Notes under the pieces: model-generated
Seen by the model: only the letters and a program-made list of their open reading frames with translations
The model's database searches: none
Told to the model about the DNA's origin: nothing
Assembly (NCBI GenBank): GCA_934088535.1
Contig: CAKOJC010000003.1
Location: forward strand, 1-59,900
Direction: 5' to 3'
Source: an uncultured Bacilli bacterium
Lineage (GTDB): Bacteria; Bacillota_I; Bacilli_A; RF39; UBA660
DNA: 59,900 bases
Program-made: the position numbers and the translations under genes
Shown: piece after piece, positions 10,194 through 19,462 of the stretch
Position numbering within the stretch: the stretch's first letter is position 1
Layout: every line of letters begins with the position of its first letter

Positions 10194-10222
10194 TTCACAA
10201 ATTTGAAATTTCTTGTTACAAT
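10194..10222 (+). promoter_or_regulatory. promoter of second prepilin-flagellin cassette
   Basis: TTCACA (10194-10199), 17 bp, TACAAT (10217-10222), followed by a leader nearly identical to that of paralogue 1. Confidence 0.8.
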
Positions 10223-10268
10223 ATTATTGTAAAATAAAATAGGAAAGGTAGTAAAAGGAAGGTAAAAG

Positions 10269-12176
10269 ATGAAAAAAAGAAATGGTTTTACGTTAGTTGA
10301 ACTGCTTGCTGTAATAGCAGTTTTAGGTGTAATAGCTTTAATAGCAGTACCAAATGTTATTAAACTATTCAATAGTGGGGTTTTAAAAGAAATGGCTGTT
10401 CAAGAGAACAATATTAAAGAAGCAGCTAATTTATACATCGAAGATCGTTGTAATTCTAAATTAGATGACAAATCAGTTTGTCCTGAAAGTTATGAAGAGA
10501 CTAACTATAATGGAGAAAAATTTGTTTGTTTAAGTGATTTACAAGAATTAAACGATAAATATATTAGTGGTGCAGTAAAGTATAAAAATGATACTTGCCA
10601 AGGTGTTATACTTTATGATAGAGATTATAAGACTGGACAATATACTCAATCAAATGTATATCTATATTGTGGAAATAGTGAAACTGGTGAGTATAACTAT
10701 GTAACTGATGAAAATTTAAATCCAGCTAGATATGCAAGATGCAATATAAAAACAAACGATGATATTTATCTAATTCAACTTATGGAAGAACAATTAAGAG
10801 AAGTATATTCAATTCTTCAAAGAGAAAGAGAATTAACTGTACAAGCATCTAATGATACAAACACTATTACTGATAGAGAAGCAATAAATTCTGAATTAAA
10901 GCAACTTAATGAAGAAATAAATAGAATATATGGTTTTAAATATATGGATACTTATTTATTTCATGAAAATAACGAATTAACTGGCAAATATGTTGTTAGA
11001 AATGCTAGTACTAGTGGGTTGGATCTTGATAAATTAAGTTATGGTACTACTGCTGATGAATTTAAAGTAGATGAGAAAATAGTAGATGAAGCTATAAGAA
11101 CGATAAGCTATTTTAGAGCATATTTAGGTGCTGAACAAAATGCTTATGAATACAGAAATAATTTTAAAAAATGTGGAAATGATAAAAGTTGTCGACTTGG
11201 TGTAGTAAAAGACATGGTTAGTAGAATATATGAATTATCTTATAGGGTTGGCTATGGTGTTACTTATTCAAATGATGATAGAATTGCTATTAATTTAGAA
11301 ATTCAAGCTTTATTTAAAAACTTTGACACTTTTGCTGAAGCTATGAATGATAACTCAGTAAGTAAAGATGCAATATTCCCAAATGGAAAAGATTCATTAA
11401 CTATGTCAAATAGTGTAAAATTATATGAAGATGCAAATCAATATTTAAAGATAAGAGGAGCTAAGCGTGATTTGTCAAATGCTTGGATTTGGCAAGATCA
11501 AATATCTATGTATCAAGTTGCAGATGGTGCACTTGACGAAGTAATCGCTATAACTCAACGTCAAAATGAATTAATAACGCAATGTACTAATGATACAAAT
11601 ACTGCTAGTGATAGAACCGCTATTAACGATGAACTTAGTGCATTAGTTCAAGAAATCTATAGAATTAAAGATACTACAGCTTTTAATGATATAGGAATAT
11701 TAAAAGATAAAGAAATTTATAGTGATTATTTATTATATGAAATAGGTGATGAAAATTTAAAGAATGTTGATTGTAATTCTGCTGTTGTTTCATCTAAAAT
11801 AATTACTGATTATATGAAAAAGATGAGCTTAAATCGTTCTAGTTTAGGTGCTAATATGAATAAAGCAGAGTATTTAAATGATTTTACTGAATGTTTTGGT
11901 GATGGATGTTCCTCTAAATCAGTTAAAAGTATTTTAAGTGCTATGATAGAACGTGCTAATAATTCAATGAATGAGACTAATACTGATGATGATAGAGTAT
12001 CATTAAACTTAGAATATACTGCTTATTTTAAAGCATTAGATCATATAGCAATTATAAGTGAAAATAGTAGTTATAGTTCATCTTCTTTAGGACTTACAAA
12101 TACTAATATATTAACTGCTGAAGCAGCTAGTAATGCTAAGTCACTATTAAGTAGTAAGATTTCAAGTATTAATTAG
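10269..12176 (+). CDS. prepilin-like protein with tandem flagellin-like modules (paralogue 2)
   Basis: A 635-residue protein and the clearest member. Prepilin signal at 1-30 with G6/F7 cleavage and Glu11. Cys-rich pilin-like block at about 36-165. Flagellin-like repeat A spans about 168-400: LQRERELTVQASNDTNT (183-199), EINRI (216-220), YFRAYLGAEQNAYEY (281-295) and IYELSYRVGYG (320-330). Repeat B spans about 405-635: QDQISMYQVADGALDEV (409-425), ITQRQNELITQ (428-438), AINDELSALVQEIYRI (451-466), LNRSSLGANMNKAEY (521-535) and ERANNSMNETNT. Matching positions in A and B are offset by 239-246 residues, indicating internal duplication. Repeat B aligns with B. subtilis Hag over QDGISLIQTAEGALTETHAI and SIQDEISALTDEID. 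ATG 10269 has AAGGAAGG 7 bases upstream. Confidence 0.87.
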   Translation: MKKRNGFTLVELLAVIAVLGVIALIAVPNVIKLFNSGVLKEMAVQENNIKEAANLYIEDRCNSKLDDKSVCPESYEETNYNGEKFVCLSDLQELNDKYISGAVKYKNDTCQGVILYDRDYKTGQYTQSNVYLYCGNSETGEYNYVTDENLNPARYARCNIKTNDDIYLIQLMEEQLREVYSILQRERELTVQASNDTNTITDREAINSELKQLNEEINRIYGFKYMDTYLFHENNELTGKYVVRNASTSGLDLDKLSYGTTADEFKVDEKIVDEAIRTISYFRAYLGAEQNAYEYRNNFKKCGNDKSCRLGVVKDMVSRIYELSYRVGYGVTYSNDDRIAINLEIQALFKNFDTFAEAMNDNSVSKDAIFPNGKDSLTMSNSVKLYEDANQYLKIRGAKRDLSNAWIWQDQISMYQVADGALDEVIAITQRQNELITQCTNDTNTASDRTAINDELSALVQEIYRIKDTTAFNDIGILKDKEIYSDYLLYEIGDENLKNVDCNSAVVSSKIITDYMKKMSLNRSSLGANMNKAEYLNDFTECFGDGCSSKSVKSILSAMIERANNSMNETNTDDDRVSLNLEYTAYFKALDHIAIISENSSYSSSSLGLTNTNILTAEAASNAKSLLSSKISSIN

Positions 12177-12197
12177 ACTAGAATTTCTAGTCTTTTT
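12176..12197 (+). terminator. intrinsic terminator after paralogue 2
   Basis: GACTAGA (12176-12182) / TCTAGTC (12186-12192), loop ATT, T run; the same sequence as at 10119. Confidence 0.85.
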
Positions 12198-12233
12198 AAT
12201 TTGTTTGTTTTTTATAAATTTTAAGGAATATTG

Positions 12234-12262
12234 TTCACAAATTATAAAAATATTGCTATAAT
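12234..12262 (+). promoter_or_regulatory. promoter of third prepilin-flagellin cassette
   Basis: TTCACA (12234-12239), 17 bp, TATAAT (12257-12262). This -10 is closer to consensus than in the other two copies, which may make this cassette the strongest. Confidence 0.8.
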
Positions 12263-12307
12263 GTTAATGTAAAATATGATAGGGAAGATAATAAAAGGAA
12301 GGGTATT

Positions 12308-14194
12308 ATGAAAAATAGAAAAGGTTTTACATTAATAGAATTGTTAGCAGTAATAGCAGTTCTAGGATTAATAGCTTTAATAGCTGTACCAAACGCGATA
12401 AAAGTTTATAACGAAGGCGTATTAAAAGAAATGGTTGTTCAAGAAAATAATATTAAGGATGCTGCGAGTTTATTTTTAGAAGATAATTGTAATTCTAAAT
12501 TAGATGATAAGGCAAGTTGTCCTTCTAGTTATGAAGAACCTAATTTTAATGATGAAAAATATATATGTTTAAGTGATTTGCAAGCTTCAGATGGAGATTA
12601 CATTAGTAAGACAGTAAAATTTAAGAAAGATACTTGTCAAGGCGTTGTAATTTATGAAAAAGATTCTAAAACAGGATTATATAATGAAGCAAAAACATAT
12701 TTATATTGTGGAGATAGTGAAACCGGAGAATATAATTATGTAACTGATGAATCTTTAAATCCAGGAAGATATGCAAGATGTAATATAAAAGTAAATAATG
12801 ATACTTATTATATTCAACTTATGGAAGATAAATTAAATGAAATTCATTCAGTTCTTCAAAGAGATCTTGAGTTAGCATGGCAAGCAACAAATGATACTAA
12901 TACTGATAATGATAAAGCTAAATTAAACAAAGAAATAGAAAAACTTAATAAGGAAATAAATGGAATATATGATTATAAATATTTAGGTTCTAATATATTA
13001 CATGAAAATAATGAATTAACTGGTAAATATGTTGTTAGAAAAGCTAGTACAGATGGTTTAGGTCTAGATAAGTTAACATATAGTGATTATAATAAAGATG
13101 TTGAAACTATACAGAATGCAATGGAGATAGTATCTTATTTTAGAGCATCTTTAGGTGCAGAACAAAATGCTCTTGATTACAAGCAAAGATTTAAAAAGTG
13201 TAAAAATGATACTTGTAAACTTGAAGTAGTTAAAGATATGGTTAAGAGAATATATGAACTTGCATATGGCAGTGCTTATAGTGATGCTAGTAGTAATTTT
13301 GATTTAATTGCAGATAATTTAGAAGTTCAAGCTTTATTTAAAAACTTTGATGAATTTGCTGAAAGTATGAAAGATAATTCAGTAAGTAAAGATGCCATAT
13401 TCCCAAATGGAAAAGATACTTTAACTAGAGATAATAGTAAAAAAGTATATGAAGATGCTAGTGAATATATAAGAAAAAATCTTAATAGTGATTTATCTGC
13501 TACAAGTGTTTGGCAATCACAAATTTCTATGTATCAGGTAGCTAAAGGTGCTGTTCGTGATATATTAAGTGCAACCGAACAACAAAAACAATTAGTTACT
13601 GCTTGTGCTAATGAATCTAATACTGAAAGTGATATAAATTCTATTAATAATGATCTTGGTTCTATTGGTAAATCAATAAAAGATATACAAGATAATACAG
13701 AATTTAATTCATTAAATATATTAAGTGATAAGAATGTTTATAAAGATTATTTAATATATGATTTAAATGATACTAATATAATGAGTTTAAGTTGTTCAAT
13801 TCCAAATGCTACGGCTCTTAAGATAATTAATGATTATCAAAGAAAAGTAAATTTAAATGTTGTTAGTTTGAATGCTAGTATAAATAAAGCAGATAAACTA
13901 AAGAATTTTGTGGAATGTAATGGAACGAGTTGTATTGCTGGTGTTGTTAAAGATATATTAAATTCGATGCTTACTATTACTGATAAAGCAATAAGCTCTG
14001 ATGATAACGGAAGAGAAGAATATAATATAGAATATACTACTTATTTTAAAGCATTAAATCATATAGCAGAAATAACTAAAAATAATAGTTATAGTACTTC
14101 AGGATTAGGACTTACAAACACTAATATATTAACTGTTGATACTGCTAATTCTGTTAAGACATTATTAAGTAGTAAATTACTTGAAGTTAAATAA
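12308..14194 (+). CDS. prepilin-like protein with tandem flagellin-like modules (paralogue 3)
   Basis: A 628-residue paralogue with the same layout: prepilin signal MKNRKGFTLIELLAVIAVLG, a Cys-containing block sharing KTYLYCGDSETGEYNYVTDE with the others, then two flagellin-like repeats. Motifs include LQRDLELAWQATNDTNT, VSYFRASLGAEQNALDY, RIYELAYGSAYSD, QSQISMYQVAKGAV, NTEFNSLNIL (compare flagellin TEFNGKKLL) and a C-terminal TNTNILTVDTANSVKTLLSS that recalls the flagellin end. The second LQR motif is more diverged (TEQQKQLVTACAN) than in paralogue 2. GGAAGGG lies about 6 bases before ATG 12308. It carries its own promoter and terminator. The role is unknown; a surface fibre subunit is the simplest inference. 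Confidence 0.85.
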   Translation: MKNRKGFTLIELLAVIAVLGLIALIAVPNAIKVYNEGVLKEMVVQENNIKDAASLFLEDNCNSKLDDKASCPSSYEEPNFNDEKYICLSDLQASDGDYISKTVKFKKDTCQGVVIYEKDSKTGLYNEAKTYLYCGDSETGEYNYVTDESLNPGRYARCNIKVNNDTYYIQLMEDKLNEIHSVLQRDLELAWQATNDTNTDNDKAKLNKEIEKLNKEINGIYDYKYLGSNILHENNELTGKYVVRKASTDGLGLDKLTYSDYNKDVETIQNAMEIVSYFRASLGAEQNALDYKQRFKKCKNDTCKLEVVKDMVKRIYELAYGSAYSDASSNFDLIADNLEVQALFKNFDEFAESMKDNSVSKDAIFPNGKDTLTRDNSKKVYEDASEYIRKNLNSDLSATSVWQSQISMYQVAKGAVRDILSATEQQKQLVTACANESNTESDINSINNDLGSIGKSIKDIQDNTEFNSLNILSDKNVYKDYLIYDLNDTNIMSLSCSIPNATALKIINDYQRKVNLNVVSLNASINKADKLKNFVECNGTSCIAGVVKDILNSMLTITDKAISSDDNGREEYNIEYTTYFKALNHIAEITKNNSYSTSGLGLTNTNILTVDTANSVKTLLSSKLLEVK

Positions 14195-14210
14195 ATATAT
14201 TTATAAAATG

Positions 14211-14237
14211 AGAAACTATAATAGTTTCTTTTTTTTT
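14211..14237 (+). terminator. intrinsic terminator after paralogue 3
   Basis: AGAAACTA (14211-14218) / TAGTTTCT (14222-14229), loop TAA, then a run of T to 14237. Confidence 0.85.
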
Positions 14238-14269
14238 AGGATTATTGTATAATTATGTTGGTGAAGTTT

Positions 14270-14560
14270 ATGAATAATCCTATAGAATTTAAAAGTGCTA
14301 AAGAATTATATGATAGAGTACTTCCAGCGTTATATTCTAAAGTTAAAGAACTAAGAAATTTAGGCTTTAAATATATAACAGAAAAAGATGTATGGAATTA
14401 TTTAGTTAATAGTACATGGAAGACTAAAAGAGATTTACAACTTCATGATCTTATAAGTGATATATTATATGCTGATAACTATAAGCTTAATGATTATGTT
14501 ATGGATAAGATGAAAAAATTAAAAACAAGAGATGATAATGTTGATGAGGAGATGCTTTAA
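14270..14560 (+). CDS. ComN-like post-transcriptional regulator family protein
   Basis: A 96-residue soluble helical protein resembling the Post_transc_reg/ComN (YrzD) family. Visible family-like features are VLPALYSKVKELRNLGFKYI, then EKDVWNYLVNSTWKTKRDLQ and LHDLISDILYADNYKLNDYV. B. subtilis ComN lies in the same neighbourhood (yrzD ... secDF ... relA ... dtd) and controls comE mRNA. I chose ATG 14270 with GGTGA at 14260-14264 as ribosome site; ATG 14255 is in frame but only 2 bases after a TATAAT at 14248-14253, probably upstream of the transcript start. It overlaps secDF as TAATG. Confidence 0.7.
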   Translation: MNNPIEFKSAKELYDRVLPALYSKVKELRNLGFKYITEKDVWNYLVNSTWKTKRDLQLHDLISDILYADNYKLNDYVMDKMKKLKTRDDNVDEEML

Positions 14561-16785
14561 TGAAGAAAATAATTAAACCAATTAGTATATTGGTAGTGTT
14601 TGTTGTTGGTTGTTTATTACTTATAAAACCAACACTTAAGTCTATTCATTATGGAATAGATTTACAAGGTGGATTTGAAATTCTTTATAATATTGAACCA
14701 CTTAATAAAGATGATGAGTTAACACAAGATGATTTAGACAAAACTTATAAAGCTATAGTTGATAGAATTGATAGTTTAGGAGTAAGTGAACCTGTTATAA
14801 GTTTCGAAGGAGATAACTTAATTAGAATACAACTTCCAGGTGTATCTAGCGAAGAAGAAGCAAGACAAAGAATTAGTACGACTGCTGTACTATCATTTAG
14901 AGATGTAAATGATAACTTACTTATGACAAGTGAAATTCTTGGACATAATGGTGCTTCTTTAAGTCAAAATAGTAAGACTTTTCAATATCAAGTTAAATTA
15001 GATATTAAAGATACAGCTAAGTTTTATGATGTAACAAATTCTTTATCTAAGAGAAGTAATGGTGAGAATTTGATGATTACATGGCTTGACTTTACTGAAG
15101 GAACTGATTCATATAATGATTCAAAAGATAATTGTGGTAAAGATGGAAATATGAAATGTATTAGTGCTGCTAGTGTTAATGAAGGGCTTAGCAGCAGTGA
15201 AGTTGTAATAGAAGGAAACTTTACTAAAGAAGAAGCACAAGCATTAGTTGATTTAATTAATAGTGGTAGTCTTCCAACTAAGTTAATGGAAGAAGCTACA
15301 CCTAAAAGTGTTTCACCATCATTTGGTAGTGAAACTATTACTAAGACTGGTATAGCTGGTGTTATTACATTTGTAGTAGTGTCATTAATACTTATATTTA
15401 AATATAGATTTAGTGGAGTTATAGGTAGTATTTGTTTACTATTATATTCAGTACTTGTATTCTTAATATTTAATGCAGTAGGTGGAGTTCTTACATTAAC
15501 GGGTATAGCTGCGTTAGTACTTGGTATAGGTATGGCAGTAGATTCGATAATAATATCTAATGATAGAATTAAAGATGAACTAAGAAAAGGTAATAAATTA
15601 ATAGCTGCTTATAATGAAGCGAATAAGAGTAGTTTAGTTGCTATAATAGATGCTAATATTACTACATTAATAGCTGGTATAGTTCTATACCTATTTGGTG
15701 AAAGTAGTGTTAAAGGATTTGCTACTATGTTAATAATTACTATATTTGTAACAGTATTTACTACAGTAATTTTATATCGTGTAATGCAAGGAATGTTTGT
15801 TAAAAGTAAAGCATTTATAGGAAAAGAAAAATTATTCGTTGGTAAAATAAAAGATGTACATAATTTTGATTATGTTAAATTTGCTAAGAAACCAATTATG
15901 GCAGCAATTGCAATAATAGCGATAGGAATTGCATTTGCATTAGTACGTGGATTTAACTTTGGAGTAGATTTTACTGGTGGAACTAATATAAATTTATCTT
16001 CAAGTGAAGATATTGATTTTGATAAATTAACTACTATGTTAAAAGATTATGATGTTAGAGGATATGACTATTATGTTGGTGGTAAGACTGAAGGATATAT
16101 TAAATTAAATGATATTCTTAGTGATGAAGATACTACTAAAGTTAAAAATGAATTAAAGGATATGGGAATAGAAACATCTATGAGTGAAATTAGTACTCTT
16201 GTTACTAATAATTTAACTAAGAATGCTATTAAATCATTAATATATTCTTTAATAGCAATAATCATATATATAGCAATACGTTTTAATTTCAATTATGCAG
16301 TAAGTGGAATTCTTATGCTATGTCATGATGTGTTAATAATACTTTCTATGTTTGTTATATTCAATATTCCAGTAGATTTTATAATAGTAGCATCATTACT
16401 TACAATAATAGGTTATTCTATAAATGATACTATAGTAGTATTTGATAGAATAAGAGAAAATAGAAAAAAATTATATAGAAATAAAAAGATACTTACAGAT
16501 GAAGAAATGAATAAACTTATTAATAGTTCTTCTAATGAAACTATGTCTAGAAATGTATGGACAAGTATTACTACAATAGCTGCAGTAGTTATATTACTAT
16601 GTGTAGGACTTAATGATATTTATACATTTAATGTATCAATATTAATTGGACTTGTAGCTGGTAGTATATCATCATTATTAATAGGTCCTAGGGTATGGAT
16701 GGCACTTGAAAGAAGAAGTCAAAATAGACCTGATGAAGATGATGATGAAGTAGAAGAATTAAAAATAAAAGGTATTAATAGTTAA
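14560..16785 (+). CDS. secDF: SecDF fused protein-export membrane protein
   Basis: A 741-residue fusion of SecD and SecF, close to the length of B. subtilis SecDF. SecD features are the first membrane helix, DLQGGFEILYNI, DRIDSLGVSEPVI and IRIQLPGVSSEEEARQRI, then transmembrane helices 2-6 with GIGMAVDSIIISNDRIKDEL. SecF begins at about residue 450 with GVDFTGGTNI and contains IIGYSINDTIVVFDRIRENR. It uses the proton gradient to pull secreted proteins through SecYEG, relevant here because many products in the window are exported. The start overlaps the preceding stop (TAATG). Confidence 0.97.
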   Translation: MKKIIKPISILVVFVVGCLLLIKPTLKSIHYGIDLQGGFEILYNIEPLNKDDELTQDDLDKTYKAIVDRIDSLGVSEPVISFEGDNLIRIQLPGVSSEEEARQRISTTAVLSFRDVNDNLLMTSEILGHNGASLSQNSKTFQYQVKLDIKDTAKFYDVTNSLSKRSNGENLMITWLDFTEGTDSYNDSKDNCGKDGNMKCISAASVNEGLSSSEVVIEGNFTKEEAQALVDLINSGSLPTKLMEEATPKSVSPSFGSETITKTGIAGVITFVVVSLILIFKYRFSGVIGSICLLLYSVLVFLIFNAVGGVLTLTGIAALVLGIGMAVDSIIISNDRIKDELRKGNKLIAAYNEANKSSLVAIIDANITTLIAGIVLYLFGESSVKGFATMLIITIFVTVFTTVILYRVMQGMFVKSKAFIGKEKLFVGKIKDVHNFDYVKFAKKPIMAAIAIIAIGIAFALVRGFNFGVDFTGGTNINLSSSEDIDFDKLTTMLKDYDVRGYDYYVGGKTEGYIKLNDILSDEDTTKVKNELKDMGIETSMSEISTLVTNNLTKNAIKSLIYSLIAIIIYIAIRFNFNYAVSGILMLCHDVLIILSMFVIFNIPVDFIIVASLLTIIGYSINDTIVVFDRIRENRKKLYRNKKILTDEEMNKLINSSSNETMSRNVWTSITTIAAVVILLCVGLNDIYTFNVSILIGLVAGSISSLLIGPRVWMALERRSQNRPDEDDDEVEELKIKGINS

Positions 16786-16792
16786 GAGGGAA

Positions 16793-18922
16793 GTGGATAC
16801 CATAAAAAATTATAGTTATGAAGATTTAGTTGATGTTTTAAAGACTTATATGGCTCCTGAGTATATTGAGTTTATTAATAAGTATTATGAACAAGCTAAG
16901 ATAGTATATGCTGGAATGAAAAGAGAAACTGGTGAAGACTATATATACCATCCAATAAATGTTGCTTATATATTAGCAGATTTAAAGATGGATCCAGTAA
17001 CTATTGCTTGTGCATTAATACATGAAGCAATAACACTAGGTAAAATGACTTATGAAGAAGTAGAAGAAATGTTTGGAACAGAAAGTGCTAATATAGTAAA
17101 TTCTATTACAAAGATAAGTAATCTTAAACAAACATTTAAAATTAATAATCCAGAAAAATATAGAAGAATAATAGTAGGACTTTCTGAGAATCCAGCAACA
17201 CTATTTATTAAGTTTGCTGATAGACTTCATAATCTTAGAACATTAAAAGTTCATGATAAAGAACATCAAAAATATATAATAGATGAAACACAAAATATAT
17301 ATATACCAATAGCTCATAGACTTGGTATGAAAAAGATGAAAAGTGAAATGGAAGACTTATGTCTTCAATATAGTGAAGCTGAACAATATAATAAAGTACT
17401 TGATAGAATAAATGCTGATAAAGTAGAACTTGAGAAAAGTCTTGCTAAAATGAAGTATGAAATAATGCAACTTCTAGAACATCATAATATAAAATATGAA
17501 ATACTTAGTCGTGTTAAGAGTGTTCGTGGTATATATAATAAACTTAAAAATGGTAAGAGATGGGAAGATATATATGATTTACTTGGACTTAGAGTTTTAG
17601 TAGATACAGTAGAAGACTGTTATAGAGTAATAGGTCTTGTACAAAGTAAATATCAACCAGTACCAAATAGATTTAAAGATTATATAGCTAATCCAAAACC
17701 AAATCTATATCAAAGTTTACATACTACAGTTTATGGAGAAGATAAGAGAATTTATGAAGTACAAGTACGTACTCATGAAATGGATGAAATAGCTGAAAAA
17801 GGTGTTGCTTCTCACTGGAGTTATAAAGAAAAGATAGATGGAAGTGTTAAGAATAATTTAGATCATATTTTAGAACAATTCCGTGTACTTGTAGAAGTAA
17901 ATGATATAGAACAAAATATGGAGTTTTTCGGTAATATAAAAGAAGAACTTAAAAGAAATGAAATATATGTATATACTCCTAAAGGAGATATAATTGAGTT
18001 ACCTGCTGGTGCTACACCAATAGATTTTGCATATAAAATACATAGTGAAGTAGGTAATACTACAACTGGTGCTTTAGTAAACTCAAAAATGGTAAAATTA
18101 GATCATGAACTTAAAGATGGTGATATGGTAGAACTTATTACTCAAAAAGGCCATGCTCCATCTAAAGGATGGTTAAAGATAGTTAAAACTGAAGCAGCTA
18201 AATCAAGAATAAAATCATATTTCTATAAAAAAGAAAGAGAAAAATATATAGCTCTTGGTCATGAGATGTTATCAAATGAGTGCAAGAAAAAGAACGTTGA
18301 TATTAATGATATAATAACTGATGAGAATGTTGAAAAACTAAATAATAGTCTTGGTACTAAGGATTTAGATGATATATATTTTTCAATAGCTACACTTAAA
18401 TATTTACCATCTTCAATACTTAGTCGTCTTGAAGTACATGAACCTAAGAAAAAAGTTTTAACTTTAAATAAGAAGGATAATAAGAGCGGAAATGGAATAT
18501 TGATAGCTGGTTCTAACGATATTTTATGTAGCTTAGCTACTTGTTGTAATCCAGTTTATGGTGAAGATATAGTTGGTTATATTACTCGTGGTTATGGGGT
18601 TAAAATACATTCTAAAAATTGTCCTAACATAGATTTGAATAGTGAAAGAATAATAGATGCCGAATGGGAAGATAGTACTGATAATAGATATACCGCTAAA
18701 TTAAAAGTATATATTGATGACGTGTCAGATATTCTACTTAAGATAATTACACTTTCTACTAAAGATTCTATAATAGTAGATTCAATAAATCTAATAAATA
18801 GAAATAAAGAATTATTCTATGATATAAGTTGTAGAGTTAAAAATATAAATGATTTACATTTATTTATTGATGAAGTTAAAGCAATAAATAGTGTTGTTAA
18901 AGTAGAAAGGGTATTTATATGA
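16793..18922 (+). CDS. rel: RelA/SpoT homologue (RSH), synthetase intact, hydrolase site degraded
   Basis: A 709-residue long RSH protein. The HD hydrolase domain keeps His53 and the Asp of [11 protein letters not shown], but the HDxxED motif reads H77-E-A-I-T-L82, so the catalytic Asp78, Glu81 and Asp82 of Rel(Seq) are replaced. The synthetase domain looks active: [22 protein letters not shown] and EVQVRTHEM carry the catalytic Asp and Glu. TGS ([20 protein letters not shown]), a Cys motif ([16 protein letters not shown]) and ACT follow. It should make (p)ppGpp in starvation but probably cannot degrade it. GTG 16793 is the likely start; GAGGG is only 2 bases upstream, so initiation may be weak. 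It overlaps dtd by 4 bases. Confidence 0.93.
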   Translation: MDTIKNYSYEDLVDVLKTYMAPEYIEFINKYYEQAKIVYAGMKRETGEDYIYHPINVAYILADLKMDPVTIACALIHEAITLGKMTYEEVEEMFGTESANIVNSITKISNLKQTFKINNPEKYRRIIVGLSENPATLFIKFADRLHNLRTLKVHDKEHQKYIIDETQNIYIPIAHRLGMKKMKSEMEDLCLQYSEAEQYNKVLDRINADKVELEKSLAKMKYEIMQLLEHHNIKYEILSRVKSVRGIYNKLKNGKRWEDIYDLLGLRVLVDTVEDCYRVIGLVQSKYQPVPNRFKDYIANPKPNLYQSLHTTVYGEDKRIYEVQVRTHEMDEIAEKGVASHWSYKEKIDGSVKNNLDHILEQFRVLVEVNDIEQNMEFFGNIKEELKRNEIYVYTPKGDIIELPAGATPIDFAYKIHSEVGNTTTGALVNSKMVKLDHELKDGDMVELITQKGHAPSKGWLKIVKTEAAKSRIKSYFYKKEREKYIALGHEMLSNECKKKNVDINDIITDENVEKLNNSLGTKDLDDIYFSIATLKYLPSSILSRLEVHEPKKKVLTLNKKDNKSGNGILIAGSNDILCSLATCCNPVYGEDIVGYITRGYGVKIHSKNCPNIDLNSERIIDAEWEDSTDNRYTAKLKVYIDDVSDILLKIITLSTKDSIIVDSINLINRNKELFYDISCRVKNINDLHLFIDEVKAINSVVKVERVFI

Positions 18923-19377
18923 GAGTAATATTACAGAGAAGTAAAGCAAGTAAAGTTACTATAGAGGGAAAAGTGAATGGTAAGATTGACAAAGGATATG
19001 TTGCATTAGTTGGTTTTACTGATGGAGATAATCCTGAAATAGTAGATAAAATGATTAAAAAAATAGTTAACTTAAGAGTATTTGAAGATGAAAATGAGAA
19101 AATGAATCTTAGTATACTTGATACTAATGGAAGTATTCTTAGTATTAGCCAATTTACTTTATATGCTGATACTAAGAAAGGCAATAGACCTAGTTTTATA
19201 AATGCTATGAATCCAGAAGAAGCATCTAAGTTATATGATATTTTTAATCAAAAATTAGGTGAAATATTACATGTGGAAACAGGTATATTTGGGACTGACA
19301 TGAAAGTAGAAATATATAATGATGGTCCTGTAACAATAGTCTTAGATAGTGATGAATTATTTAATAATAAAAGATAA
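18919..19377 (+). CDS. dtd: D-aminoacyl-tRNA deacylase
   Basis: A 152-residue homologue of Dtd, which hydrolyses D-amino acids (and Gly) mischarged onto tRNA. Active-site motifs are [17 protein letters not shown] and the cross-subunit [17 protein letters not shown] with its Gly-Pro. Length and motif spacing are normal. ATG overlaps the rel stop (ATGA), the same rel-dtd pairing as in many Bacillota. Confidence 0.97.
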   Translation: MRVILQRSKASKVTIEGKVNGKIDKGYVALVGFTDGDNPEIVDKMIKKIVNLRVFEDENEKMNLSILDTNGSILSISQFTLYADTKKGNRPSFINAMNPEEASKLYDIFNQKLGEILHVETGIFGTDMKVEIYNDGPVTIVLDSDELFNNKR

Positions 19378-19394
19378 CTTTTGTTATCTTTTTT
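19371..19394 (+). terminator. intrinsic terminator after dtd
   Basis: AAGATAAC (19371-19378) / GTTATCTT (19383-19390), loop TTTT, T-rich tail. Confidence 0.85.
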
Positions 19395-19462
19395 ATTTAG
19401 TTAAAAATTCTTTTAATTTATAATATTTTTTAGTATAATTAATGAAGATAGGAGTGAGTGAA

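Noticed and set aside
14255..14269. ATG 14255 as the comN-like start
   Set aside because: It begins 2 bases after a TATAAT box and would lie at or before the transcript start; ATG 14270 has GGTGA upstream.
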